A stretch of 40,069 bases of DNA from CAYNCE01 sp964522515 (lineage in GTDB: Bacteria; Patescibacteriota; Patescibacteriia; UBA2196), in NCBI GenBank assembly GCA_964522515.1, contig CAZFWC010000006.1, forward strand, positions 1 through 40,069, in the 5' to 3' direction. Positions 6,911 to 14,470 of the stretch are shown here, in pieces. The notes under the pieces are model-generated. The model did no database searches, was not told the DNA's origin, and saw only the letters and a list, made by a program, of their open reading frames with translations. A program made the position numbers and the translations under genes. Position 1 is the stretch's first letter. The number at the start of each line of letters is the position of its first letter.

Positions 6911-8230
6911 ATGCGAAGAAAAATTTATAAAATCAAAAAAATTAACGCGCGCGAGATTTTAGATTCTCGCGGAAATCCAACAATTGAAGCAGAAGTTGTT
7001 TTAAATGATAAACAAAAATTTAAAGCATCTGTTCCAAGTGGCGCGTCAACTGGTTCGCACGAAGCAGTTGAACTTCAAGATCAAGATGAAAAAAGATATT
7101 TTGGTAAAGGTGTTTTAAAAGCGCGCAAAAATATTAGCACACAAATTTCAAAAGAACTTAAAGAAACTGATATAATTTTTCAACAAGAAATTGATGAAAA
7201 ATTAATTAAACTTGACGGAACAGAAAACAAATCAAAACTTGGAGCAAATGCGATTTTAGCTGTTTCTTTAGCTTGTTGTCGCGCTGGGGCTGGAGTTTCA
7301 AATTTAGAATTGTATGAATATATTAAAAAAATTTATGATTTTGATAAAATTCAGGATGACAAATTGCCAACTCCAATGTTTAATATTTTTAACGGAGGAA
7401 AACACGCAGACACAAATTTGACCGTACAGGAAATTATGATTGCGCCGATTTTAAATGTGCCGTTTAATGAAAAAGTTAGAATTGGATCAGAAATTTTTCA
7501 CAAACTTGGCGAAATTTTGCATCAAAATTTTTTAGACACTGATGTTGGAAACGAAGGAGGTTTTGCTCCAAATATTGATTCAACAATTCAAGCGTTTGAT
7601 TTAATTTTAAACGCAATAAAAAGTGCTGGATACAAACCAGGGCAGGAAATTGGTTTGGCAATTGATGTTGGCGCTTCTGAACTTTACAATAAATCTAAAA
7701 GATTATATTTTTTTGAACTTGAAGAACATTTTATGTTGTCAAGTCAATTAATTTCGCTTTACCGTGAGTGGGCTGAAAAATATCCGATTTTTTCAATTGA
7801 AGACGGAGTTGCGGAAGATGATTTTATTAGTTGGCAAAATTTAACAAAAGAATTTTCAAGATTTAAACCCCTTGTTAAACAAAAGGAAAATAATAATAAA
7901 ATGCTAATTGTTGGAGATGATTTAACAGCAACAAATTTACAAAGATTAAAAATCGCAGTTAATAAAAAACTTTGCAATTCAGTAATTATTAAACCAAATC
8001 AAATTGGCACGCTTTCTGAAACAATAAAATTTGTAAAATACGCGCAAAAACATAATTTGCAAACAATTGTTTCGCACCGTTCTGGTGAAACAACTGATGA
8101 TTTTATTGCTGATTTAGCTGTGGCAGTTAATTCTGATTTTGTAAAATTTGGATCGCTTTCTCGAGGTGAAAGAGTTTGTAAATGGAACAGGTTGATGGAG
8201 ATTTCTAAAAATTGTCATCCCGAGTTTTGA
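6911..8230 (+). CDS. eno: Enolase
   Basis: It dehydrates 2-phosphoglycerate to phosphoenolpyruvate. Motifs: ARE(I)LDSRGNPT near the N-terminus, SGASTGSHEAVEL (substrate loop), GNEGGFAPN, metal ligands in AIDVGASE, SIEDGV and GDDLTATN, catalytic Lys in IKPNQIGTLSET, and SHRSGETTDD. All are conserved and length 439 is typical. The last residues (NCHPEF) and the stop come from the TGTCATCCCGAGTTTTGATAA repeat, so the native C-terminus has been replaced. The gene follows pgk by 6 nt and probably ends the hydrogenase-glycolysis transcript. A short charged insertion (PLVKQKENNNK) precedes GDDLTATN. Confidence 0.96.
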   Translation: MRRKIYKIKKINAREILDSRGNPTIEAEVVLNDKQKFKASVPSGASTGSHEAVELQDQDEKRYFGKGVLKARKNISTQISKELKETDIIFQQEIDEKLIKLDGTENKSKLGANAILAVSLACCRAGAGVSNLELYEYIKKIYDFDKIQDDKLPTPMFNIFNGGKHADTNLTVQEIMIAPILNVPFNEKVRIGSEIFHKLGEILHQNFLDTDVGNEGGFAPNIDSTIQAFDLILNAIKSAGYKPGQEIGLAIDVGASELYNKSKRLYFFELEEHFMLSSQLISLYREWAEKYPIFSIEDGVAEDDFISWQNLTKEFSRFKPLVKQKENNNKMLIVGDDLTATNLQRLKIAVNKKLCNSVIIKPNQIGTLSETIKFVKYAQKHNLQTIVSHRSGETTDDFIADLAVAVNSDFVKFGSLSRGERVCKWNRLMEISKNCHPEF

Positions 8231-8280
8231 TAAAACTTTTTAGGATTGGGTCAAGACGATGGGATCCCGTGGATACAAAA
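8214..8280. repeat. Repeat at the eno 3' end
   Basis: TGTCATCCCGAG, TTTTTAGGATTGGG and CGATGGGATCCCGTGGA occur in the same order as at 30953-31003. It supplies the enolase stop codon. After it, 8281-8330 holds only AT-rich sequence with GAATTAG repeats. Confidence 0.6.
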
Positions 8281-8330
8281 AAGAATTAGGAATTAGGAAT
8301 TATGAATATTTATTAAAAAATTTTTGAAAA

Positions 8331-8370
8331 AAAATAGAGTGTAAAAATTGATGTTTCAATCTTTACACTC
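8331..8370 (-). terminator. Terminator of the minus-strand mini-transcript
   Basis: GAGTGTAAA (8337-8345) pairs with TTTACACTC (8362-8370); on the minus strand it is followed by TATTTTTTTT. It could also serve eno on the plus strand less well. Confidence 0.75.
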
Positions 8371-8398
8371 TTGTCCCGAAGGACGGGCAGGTGGCGTT

Positions 8399-8446
8399 TT
8401 AATTTAAATTAATGTTTAAAAATGAATTAGGGGACGCTCGTGTCAT
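8399..8446 (-). CDS. Candidate 15-residue peptide with ideal ribosome binding site
   Basis: The minus strand reads AAGGAGG, 6 nt, then ATG and 15 sense codons (MTRASPNSFLNINLN) before TAA. Its ATG overlaps the TGA of an upstream 10-codon ORF (8443-8475, MAKTKQGGLL), giving an ATGA coupling. The pair sits between a consensus promoter and a terminator. A GC-rich palindrome (about 8371-8396) lies between the stop and the terminator. I do not recognise the peptides. They may be a real mini-operon, a leader, or remnants of a longer gene cut by the repeat. Confidence 0.35.
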   Translation of the reverse strand: MTRASPNSFLNINLN

Positions 8447-8548
8447 AATAATCCTCCTTGCTTAGTTTTTGCCATTTTTCGCCGGGTTTTATAATTCTGG
8501 TTTTGTTGTTTAAAGTCCAGTGTGCCAGATCAACACTGAACAAATTAA

Positions 8549-8577
8549 ATATTAGCAGATCGTGAAAAAATTGTCAA
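8549..8577 (-). promoter_or_regulatory. Consensus sigma-70-type promoter of the mini-transcript
   Basis: Minus strand TTGACA (8572-8577), 17-nt spacer, TAATAT (8549-8554). The predicted transcript (about 8335-8542) contains the two tiny ORFs and ends at the terminator. Confidence 0.75.
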
Positions 8578-8583
8578 GCAGAG

Positions 8584-9243
8584 CTAAAATGAATTTTTGA
8601 AACTTTTAATTTCTTGAAGTTCCTCTGTTGAGATTTCAGGGATATCTTTGATAAAGCGATTATTTACAACAATATATTTTGGCATTTCTTGCCGTATTTT
8701 TTGTAAATAATCTTCAACAGAATCTTCTTCAATTATTCTGTAGTCAATTATTTCGTTAAAAAAAACAGCTTTAACTACAGTAATGATTTTTGTAGTTCCA
8801 TTTTCACCAAAAAAGTATTCTTTTTTTGTTGAATCCACAAAAATTTTTTCCTGTAAAATATCTTTGTAACCGCTCTCAACTCTCATTAAGTACACAGAAT
8901 AATCTTCAAGGTTGTATGGCCTAAAAGTAATCGTTTCAACTTTTTCCAAAACCCCAACTTTAACATTAATTATTCGGGTTCCGTTTTTAAAAGTCTTTCC
9001 AGTTTGAGTAATTTTGACGACTTTAACTTTATATTTTTCGTCGTCTTTGTCTTCGTTAAAATCAAAGTCGCCTACTGGGTTAAAAAATTGAACGAATTTT
9101 TCCAAATATCCACCCAGCACATCTTTAAAAAAATTTGGTTCAAAGCGAATTACCCAATCAAGATTTTTTTCGCTCCAAACCTTACTAATCTCTAAAACTA
9201 AAGTATCATTTAGTTTTAAATTTTTCAATTCTTCTTTTTCCAT
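8584..9243 (-). CDS. Conserved-looking protein of unknown function, 219 residues
   Basis: I do not recognise this protein. It is acidic, lacks signal peptide and membrane segments, and alternates short beta-like strands (KVKVVKITQTGKTF, RIINVKVGVLEKVETITF) with charged turns, suggesting a soluble mostly-beta protein with a helical C-terminus. The start is fixed by a strong AAGGAGGAAATAAG-ATG ribosome binding site, rare among the housekeeping genes here. It has its own consensus promoter and is oriented against its neighbours. The next minus-strand promoter (-35 at 8572-8577) begins just after its stop codon. The autonomous unit suggests an accessory or regulated gene. Confidence 0.8.
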   Translation of the reverse strand: MEKEELKNLKLNDTLVLEISKVWSEKNLDWVIRFEPNFFKDVLGGYLEKFVQFFNPVGDFDFNEDKDDEKYKVKVVKITQTGKTFKNGTRIINVKVGVLEKVETITFRPYNLEDYSVYLMRVESGYKDILQEKIFVDSTKKEYFFGENGTTKIITVVKAVFFNEIIDYRIIEEDSVEDYLQKIRQEMPKYIVVNNRFIKDIPEISTEELQEIKSFKNSF

Positions 9244-9304
9244 CTTATTTCCTCCTTAAAATTTATGATTTAAAAGGTTTGTTTTTATTAAAATTATTGC
9301 TTTT

Positions 9305-9332
9305 ATTATACACTAAATAAAAACTTTGTCAA
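9305..9332 (-). promoter_or_regulatory. Consensus promoter for the 219-residue protein gene
   Basis: Minus strand TTGACA (9327-9332), 16-nt spacer, TATAAT (9305-9310). Just upstream at 9349-9368 lies TTTTGTCTAATGTTAGATAA, similar to motifs near three other minus-strand promoters in the window. Confidence 0.8.
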
Positions 9333-9445
9333 ATCCAAAATATAAAGTTATCTAACATTAGACAAAATAATTAATTTTTTATTTTTTAAAATTTAAACTT
9401 TAATATTTTTTTGGATTTAGAATTTAGAATTTTGGATTTTAAACT

Positions 9446-10408
9446 ATGTGGCTTTTAATAACAATAAGCGCTTATTTTTTCAACGCAATTTCAATGGTTG
9501 TTGACAAAACTTTGCTTAAAAAAGAAATTCCTCACCCAATTATTTATGTTTTTTATATTGCAATTTTTGGCGCGGTTCTAATGCTTTTGGTTTTACCATT
9601 TGGTTTTGCAATTCCAAACCCAGTAACACTTTTTGTTTCTTTAGTTGCTGGGGCAGTTTTTGTCTGGGCATTAATTTTATTATTTTCAGCATTAAAAAAA
9701 GGCGAAGCCACCCGAGTGGGTCCAATGATTGGCGGACTAACTCCTGTTTTTGTTTTGATTTTAGCTTGGTATATTTTACAAGAATCTTTAACTTGCAATC
9801 AATATATTGGTTTTGTTTTTTTAATTGTTGGCGCATTTTTAATTTCACTTGATTTTCAAAAACATGGAGCTTTATCTTGGATTAAAAATAAAATTGGATT
9901 TGATGAAAAAATTAAACTGCCACAAATTAGAAAAACTTTTTGGATTGCTTTGCCCACAGCTTCTTTATTTGGAGTGGCCCACATTTTAACAAAATTTGTT
10001 TATCAAAATACAGATTTTTTAACAGGATTTATTTGGACTCGAGCTGGTTCGCTTTTAGCTATTTTAATTTTATTTTTAATTCCAGCAAATCGTGAATTAA
10101 TTTTTAAAGATTTAAGAAAAAATAAAAAACAAAAAAACAACGCGCAAAAAACTGGTAAGAGATTTTTATTTGGTCAAGGTTGCGGAGCAACTGGCGCGAT
10201 TTTAATTCAGTACGCAATATTTTTAGGATCTGTAACTTTAGTTAACGCTCTTCAAGGTTTGCAACAAGTTTTTATTTTTATTATTGTTTTATTTTTATCG
10301 TTGTTTGCTCCAAAAATTCTTAAAGAAGAAATGTCAAAACAAATATTTTTTCAAAAAATTCTGGCTGTGGCTTTAATTTTTATTGGATTATATTTTGTTG
10401 CAATATAA
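9446..10408 (+). CDS. EamA/DMT-family transporter
   Basis: This is an inner-membrane permease of the drug/metabolite transporter superfamily, about ten helices made of two EamA halves. The N-terminal half runs from MWLLITISAYFFNAISMVVDKTLLKK to about residue 135, and contains the family-like RVGPMIGGLTPVFVLILAW stretch. A hydrophilic linker (FQKHGALSWIKNKIGFDEKIKLPQIRK) joins the second half. A second charged loop with many Lys (residues about 222-236) splits that half. Length 320 is typical. The substrate cannot be told. There is no clear ribosome binding site. It is followed by the inverted-repeat element with the GxxExxY gene. Confidence 0.85.
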   Translation: MWLLITISAYFFNAISMVVDKTLLKKEIPHPIIYVFYIAIFGAVLMLLVLPFGFAIPNPVTLFVSLVAGAVFVWALILLFSALKKGEATRVGPMIGGLTPVFVLILAWYILQESLTCNQYIGFVFLIVGAFLISLDFQKHGALSWIKNKIGFDEKIKLPQIRKTFWIALPTASLFGVAHILTKFVYQNTDFLTGFIWTRAGSLLAILILFLIPANRELIFKDLRKNKKQKNNAQKTGKRFLFGQGCGATGAILIQYAIFLGSVTLVNALQGLQQVFIFIIVLFLSLFAPKILKEEMSKQIFFQKILAVALIFIGLYFVAI

Positions 10409-10414
10409 AATTTA

Positions 10415-10885
10415 GTTAGCACGCGAATTTCCAGAATTGCCTAAAATTAACCAAAATTAATTTAATTAAATATGAATTTTGAACAAGAATCTAATTTATC
10501 AATAAAAGCTTTTTACGCTGTCTACAATGAATTAGGTTTTGGATTTTTAGAAAAAGTATATGAAAACGCAATGCTTATTGAATTAAAAAAATTAGGTTTG
10601 AATTGTCAACGACAAGTTCCAATTAAAGTTAATTATAAAAATTATTTAGTTGGTGATTATTTCGCAGATATTGTTGTTAATAATAAATTAATATTAGGAT
10701 TAAAAGCAACAGAAAGATTGTGTGAAGAACACGAAGCACAATTGTTAAATTATTTGAGAGCAACCAATATTGAAATTGGTTTATTATTTAATTTTGGCAA
10801 AAATCCTAAATTTAAAAGAAAGATTTGGACTAATGAATATAAAATTCGTGGAGATTCTGGCAATTTTGGTAATTCGCGTGCTAAC
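10415..10885. mobile_element. Inverted-repeat element C carrying a GxxExxY gene
   Basis: Left end GTTAGCACGCGAATTTCCAG at 10415-10434 is inverted at the right end (10862-10885, ..AATTCGCGTGCTAAC); over the inner 23 bp there are two mismatches. The same ends define the 107-bp elements at 2719-2825 and 31524-31630. The outer GTTA/TAAC may be part of the repeat or a target duplication. The enclosed gene fills the element. Confidence 0.7.
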
Positions 10886-10897
10886 TTAATAAAATGA
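10472..10897 (+). CDS. GxxExxY protein (PD-(D/E)XK-like fold), element-borne
   Basis: The family signature is present: GFLEKVYE (G24, E27, Y30), YFADIVV (D66), then LILGLKATE and EHEAQLLNYLRATN, ending with LLFNFG. Family members usually read (I/V)ELK at the D-ExK catalytic site. Here Glu is Gly (G76), keeping K78, so nuclease activity is doubtful. The function of the family is not established. The ORF lies between terminal inverted repeats, and the right repeat encodes its C-terminus (GNFGNSRAN). Its TGA overlaps the ATG of the next gene (ATGA). It could be a passenger, a solo mobile gene or a remnant. Confidence 0.82.
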   Translation: MNFEQESNLSIKAFYAVYNELGFGFLEKVYENAMLIELKKLGLNCQRQVPIKVNYKNYLVGDYFADIVVNNKLILGLKATERLCEEHEAQLLNYLRATNIEIGLLFNFGKNPKFKRKIWTNEYKIRGDSGNFGNSRANLIK

Positions 10898-11907
10898 AAT
10901 TTAAAACTTCTAAAACTCATCACAAAATATTTTTTACTGTTTTGATAATTTTTATTTTATTAATTCTTTTTTCAACTTGGAATTTTGGAAATGATAAAAA
11001 AATAATTTGGGGAGCGACTTTTAGTAAAAAACAAGCTGAACAATTAAATTTAGATTGGAAATTAGTTTTTTGGAAAATAATTAATGAAATGAATTTTAAA
11101 GTTTTAAGAATTCCATTTTATTGGGACGAGATTGAAATAAAACCTGGGGAATACGATTTTTCAAATTATGTTTGGATGATAAATCAAGCTACAAATAAAA
11201 ATATTGAAATTGTTCCAGTGATTGGAAGACGAGTTCCGCGTTGGCCAGAATGCCACACGCCAAAATTTTATCAAGATTTATCTGAACAAGAAATAAAAGA
11301 AAAAATTTTTGCTTTTTTAACTCAAGAAATAAAATTTTTTAAAAATTATAAAAATATAAAAAAGTGGCAATTAGAAAATGAGCCTTTTGCTGATTTTTTT
11401 GGTGAGTGCCCACCAACTAATAAAGAATTATTAAAAGCTGAAATAAATTTTGTTAAAATTTTGGACCAAACTCGTCCAATTTTAATTACAGAATCTGGAG
11501 AACTTTCTTCTTGGATAGACGGAGCAAAACTTGGAGATATTTTAGGTGTTTCAATATACAGACAAACTTGGAATAAAAATTGGGGTTGGTTTAATTATCC
11601 TTTGTCACCTGCTTTTTATTATTTTAAAGCGCAAATTGTAAAATTGCTTACGCGCAATAAAAAAATTATAAACACTGAATTGCAAGTTGAACCTTGGGCA
11701 CAAAATAATGATTTAACGAAAATGGATTTATTTGATCAATTTTATTCAATGGATTTAAATCAAGTTAAAAAAAATATTAAATTTGCAAAACGCGCTGGTT
11801 TTGAAGAAAATTATTTGTGGGGAATTGAATGGTGGTGGTGGTTAGGACAAAAACACGGAAATTGGGAATTTTGGGAATTTGGGAAGACGCTGATTCACAC
11901 AGATTAG
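10894..11907 (+). CDS. Membrane-anchored glycoside hydrolase (clan GH-A-like)
   Basis: An N-terminal helix (residues about 12-26, IFFTVLIIFILLILF) anchors the protein, with the catalytic domain outside. The domain looks like a TIM-barrel glycosidase: LRIPFYWDEIEIKPGEYDF near strand 2, IVPVIGRRVPRWPE, the acid/base motif WQLENEP (E163), and a likely nucleophile in INTELQVEPW (E262), then WGIEWWWWLG. I cannot place it in a numbered GH family. The start overlaps the TGA of the GxxExxY gene. It may act on exopolysaccharide or cell-surface glycans, fitting the envelope genes downstream; that is inference. Confidence 0.75.
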   Translation: MKFKTSKTHHKIFFTVLIIFILLILFSTWNFGNDKKIIWGATFSKKQAEQLNLDWKLVFWKIINEMNFKVLRIPFYWDEIEIKPGEYDFSNYVWMINQATNKNIEIVPVIGRRVPRWPECHTPKFYQDLSEQEIKEKIFAFLTQEIKFFKNYKNIKKWQLENEPFADFFGECPPTNKELLKAEINFVKILDQTRPILITESGELSSWIDGAKLGDILGVSIYRQTWNKNWGWFNYPLSPAFYYFKAQIVKLLTRNKKIINTELQVEPWAQNNDLTKMDLFDQFYSMDLNQVKKNIKFAKRAGFEENYLWGIEWWWWLGQKHGNWEFWEFGKTLIHTD

Positions 11908-11909
11908 AA

Positions 11910-11947
11910 AACCCTCCTTCGTCAAGACTACGGCGGGCAGGCAGATA
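11910..11947. repeat. Partial copy of the CTCCTTCG..CTACGGCGGGCAGG repeat
   Basis: CCCTCCTTCGTCAAGACTACGGCGGGCAGGCAG lies right after the glycosidase stop codon and belongs to the family also found inside rsmH and der. Confidence 0.65.
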
Positions 11948-11970
11948 AAGACAGATATTTAAATTTTAAT

Positions 11971-11998
11971 TTGCTTTTTTAAAAATTTTTGCTAAAAT
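11971..11998 (+). promoter_or_regulatory. Promoter for the DUF4012 cell-surface block
   Basis: TTGCTT (11971-11976), 16-nt spacer, TAAAAT (11993-11998), 45 nt before the DUF4012 gene start, which has a GCAGGA ribosome binding site at 12029. Confidence 0.55.
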
Positions 11999-12043
11999 AA
12001 AAGAGTAAAATAATTTATTCTGAATAAAGCAGGATAAAAATAT

Positions 12044-14077
12044 ATGAATAATTCACCATTTAAAATAATTGAGCAAGAAGCAGAAGAGGTTGTTGAAAAA
12101 GTTGAAGATATTATTGAAAATGTAAAAAAGAAAATTAAAAAACCTTGGTACAAAAAATTGCATCTTTGGATTTTTGCGATATTTTTTATTATAATTATTT
12201 TTATTGCTTTTGCGTATTTTAGTTATTGGACTCCTGTAAAAAATTCTTTAATTTTAGCCAATAAAACTCAAACTAGTTTTGAAAAAGTTCAAACGCATTT
12301 ATTAAACGCTGATTTTGTTAGCGCTAAAATTGAAATTGAAAACACGCAAAAACTTTTACAAAAATTAGAAAAAAATGTTAATAAATTAGATTCACCTTTA
12401 ATGATAAATTATTTTAAAACCCAATATAAAGGCGCTCAAAGTATAATTACTGCAATTCAAGAATTTAGCGACGGGTTGTATTTGCTAACTGATTTGGCTC
12501 AAGATACTTTATCAAATATTAAACAAAATCCGCAAAACAAAAATTTGTCAATTAATCAAGAACAAAAAAAAGAAATTTTGGAAAAATTTTCAAAAAAAAG
12601 ACCTGAATTAAATGGAGCAAAAGCGCAAATTGATTTAGCTTTAATCGCGCTCAATCAAAATCAATTAGATAAATTAAATCCTCAATTGGCAAAATATGTT
12701 TCTGAATTAAAAATTAAAATGATTTTGTTGCGTAATTTTTTAGATAAAGCTGTTAGCTTGTCTGAAAATTTACCTTCACTTTTGGGTTTAGATTCTGAAA
12801 AAACTTATTTATTTTTGCTTCAAAATAATAATGAACTCAGACCAACTGGCGGATTTATTGGAACAATTGGTATTTTGAAAATTAAAGATGGAGAAATTAT
12901 TGATTTTCAAACTAACAATGTCTACGATTATGATAAATTTGCAATTAATAATTTAAAAATTGAACCACCAGCTCCTCTTAAAAAATACACAGGTGTAAAA
13001 TATTGGTATTTGCGTGACAGCAATTGGTTGCCTGATTTTATAGAATCTGCGGAAAAAATTGAATGGTTTTATCATCAAGAAGCAAATTTATCAAATGGAA
13101 AATTAGAAAATCATAAAATTGACGGAATAATTACAATTACTCCAAAAATTATTGAGGATCTTTTAGAAATTGTAGGAGCAATTAATATTGATTCTTTTGT
13201 TTTTAATAAAGATAATTTTGTTGAACGATTGCAATATTTAGTTGAAGTTGGTTACCAAGAACAAAATGTGCCTTATTGGGAAAGAAAAAATATTATTGGT
13301 CGTTTAGGACAAAAATTAATTCAACGAGTTGAAAATATTAATTTAAATGGTTGGATTGAACTAAGCAAAAATTTATTTAATAATTTAAATCAAAAACATA
13401 TTTTAATTAATATAAAAGATCCAATTGTTCAAAATAATTTAATATTACAAAATTGGACAGGGCACATTAATCAAACTAATGAAGATTATTTGCTAGTAGT
13501 TGATACAAATTTAGCTGCTTTAAAATCAAATCAATGTGTTGAAAGAAAAATTAATTATTCGCTTGAAAAAGATGATAACCCCGCCAAGGACGGGGCAAGT
13601 AAAATTAAATCAAGAGTTGATGTGATTTATAAAAATAATTGTTCGTTCACTTGGCAATCAACTCGTTACAGAACTTATACAAGAATTTACACGCCTTTGG
13701 GTTCTGAGTGGATTAAAACAACTGGTTCAATGGATAACGACCGTTCCTCTTTACCTGGTAAAACAGATATTTTAGAAGAATCAAATAAAACAGTTTTTGG
13801 AACTTTTATTGCGATTGAACCTGGGGAAACTGGAAGTTTAAGTTTTGAATATTATTTGCCAGATTATTTAAATGAAAAAATTATAAATGCAAAAGAATAT
13901 AATTTATCAATCCAAAAACAAGCGGGCACTTTTGCTGACAAATTAAATATTAATTTATCGTTTCCTCACACAATTTCGTTTGCAAATCCAAATGAAGAAC
14001 AAGAAAAATTAAAAGATAAAAAATATCAATTTAATACAGATTTGTTAGTTGATAGAAATTTTAGAGTTGGGTTTTAA
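12044..14077 (+). CDS. DUF4012 membrane-anchored extracellular protein
   Basis: An acidic, coiled N-terminus is followed by one membrane helix (residues about 44-66, LWIFAIFFIIIIFIAFAYF) and a large extracellular domain. The DUF4012 hallmark FLLQNNNELRPTGGFIGTIG appears near residue 260, with YDYDKFAI and a conserved aromatic RDSNWLPDF. The family is widespread in CPR and Actinobacteria and is tied to cell-surface polymers, but its activity is not established. Length 677 is normal. A small GC-rich hairpin (13577-13599) encodes NPAKDGAS and looks like a repeat insertion. It heads a block with the DUF5663-like, DHH-like and L,D-transpeptidase genes. Confidence 0.88.
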   Translation: MNNSPFKIIEQEAEEVVEKVEDIIENVKKKIKKPWYKKLHLWIFAIFFIIIIFIAFAYFSYWTPVKNSLILANKTQTSFEKVQTHLLNADFVSAKIEIENTQKLLQKLEKNVNKLDSPLMINYFKTQYKGAQSIITAIQEFSDGLYLLTDLAQDTLSNIKQNPQNKNLSINQEQKKEILEKFSKKRPELNGAKAQIDLALIALNQNQLDKLNPQLAKYVSELKIKMILLRNFLDKAVSLSENLPSLLGLDSEKTYLFLLQNNNELRPTGGFIGTIGILKIKDGEIIDFQTNNVYDYDKFAINNLKIEPPAPLKKYTGVKYWYLRDSNWLPDFIESAEKIEWFYHQEANLSNGKLENHKIDGIITITPKIIEDLLEIVGAINIDSFVFNKDNFVERLQYLVEVGYQEQNVPYWERKNIIGRLGQKLIQRVENINLNGWIELSKNLFNNLNQKHILINIKDPIVQNNLILQNWTGHINQTNEDYLLVVDTNLAALKSNQCVERKINYSLEKDDNPAKDGASKIKSRVDVIYKNNCSFTWQSTRYRTYTRIYTPLGSEWIKTTGSMDNDRSSLPGKTDILEESNKTVFGTFIAIEPGETGSLSFEYYLPDYLNEKIINAKEYNLSIQKQAGTFADKLNINLSFPHTISFANPNEEQEKLKDKKYQFNTDLLVDRNFRVGF

Positions 14078-14080
14078 TTC

Positions 14081-14139
14081 GCTCCCTGAGGCGTCCTCGC
14101 CGAAGGTTAAAATGTCTCGGCGAGGACGCCTCGTCGAGC
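14081..14139. repeat. GC-rich 16-bp hairpin between DUF4012 and the next gene
   Basis: A perfect 16-bp stem (14088-14103 with 14117-14132, 13-nt loop) with outer GCTC/GAGC. It has no T tail, so it is a repeat or mRNA-stability element rather than a terminator. It lies just before the next gene's start. Confidence 0.7.
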
Positions 14140-14150
14140 AATATATATTT

Positions 14151-14453
14151 ATGCTAGACAAAAACATTTTACAAAAAAACATTATCTCTGAATTAAATTT
14201 AGAAATGCTTGATGATGAAAAAAAAGTTGCTTTGCTTGATAAAATGTCAGAAGTAATTCAAAAACGATTAACTTTAAGAGTTTTAGAAAAACTTTCTGAT
14301 TCAGATCAAGATGAATTTGAAAAAATAATGGATAAAGAACCAGATAAAGTTTCTGATTTTTTACAAACCAAAATTCCAGAATTTACAGAAATAATTCAGG
14401 AAGAAATTGTTAAATTAAAATCAGAAATGATTGAGAAGTTTGGGAAAGTTTAA
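14151..14453 (+). CDS. Small acidic helical protein, DUF5663-like
   Basis: The 100-residue product starts MLDKNILQKNIISELNLEML and is almost entirely predicted helix, acidic, with Leu/Ile spacing (KKVALLDKMSEVIQKRLTLRVLEKLSD). This pattern fits the DUF5663 family of CPR, whose function is unknown. I chose ATG 14151 because the longer frame back to 14049 would translate the GC-rich hairpin and overlap the DUF4012 gene. It sits 17 nt before the DHH-like gene, probably co-transcribed. There is no signal peptide, so it is likely cytoplasmic. Confidence 0.7.
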   Translation: MLDKNILQKNIISELNLEMLDDEKKVALLDKMSEVIQKRLTLRVLEKLSDSDQDEFEKIMDKEPDKVSDFLQTKIPEFTEIIQEEIVKLKSEMIEKFGKV

Positions 14454-14470
14454 GATTTGGTCTTAAAAAT

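Noticed and set aside
14049..14150. Longer start for the DUF5663-like gene overlapping DUF4012
   Set aside because: It would translate a GC-rich hairpin; ATG 14151 gives a normal small helical protein.
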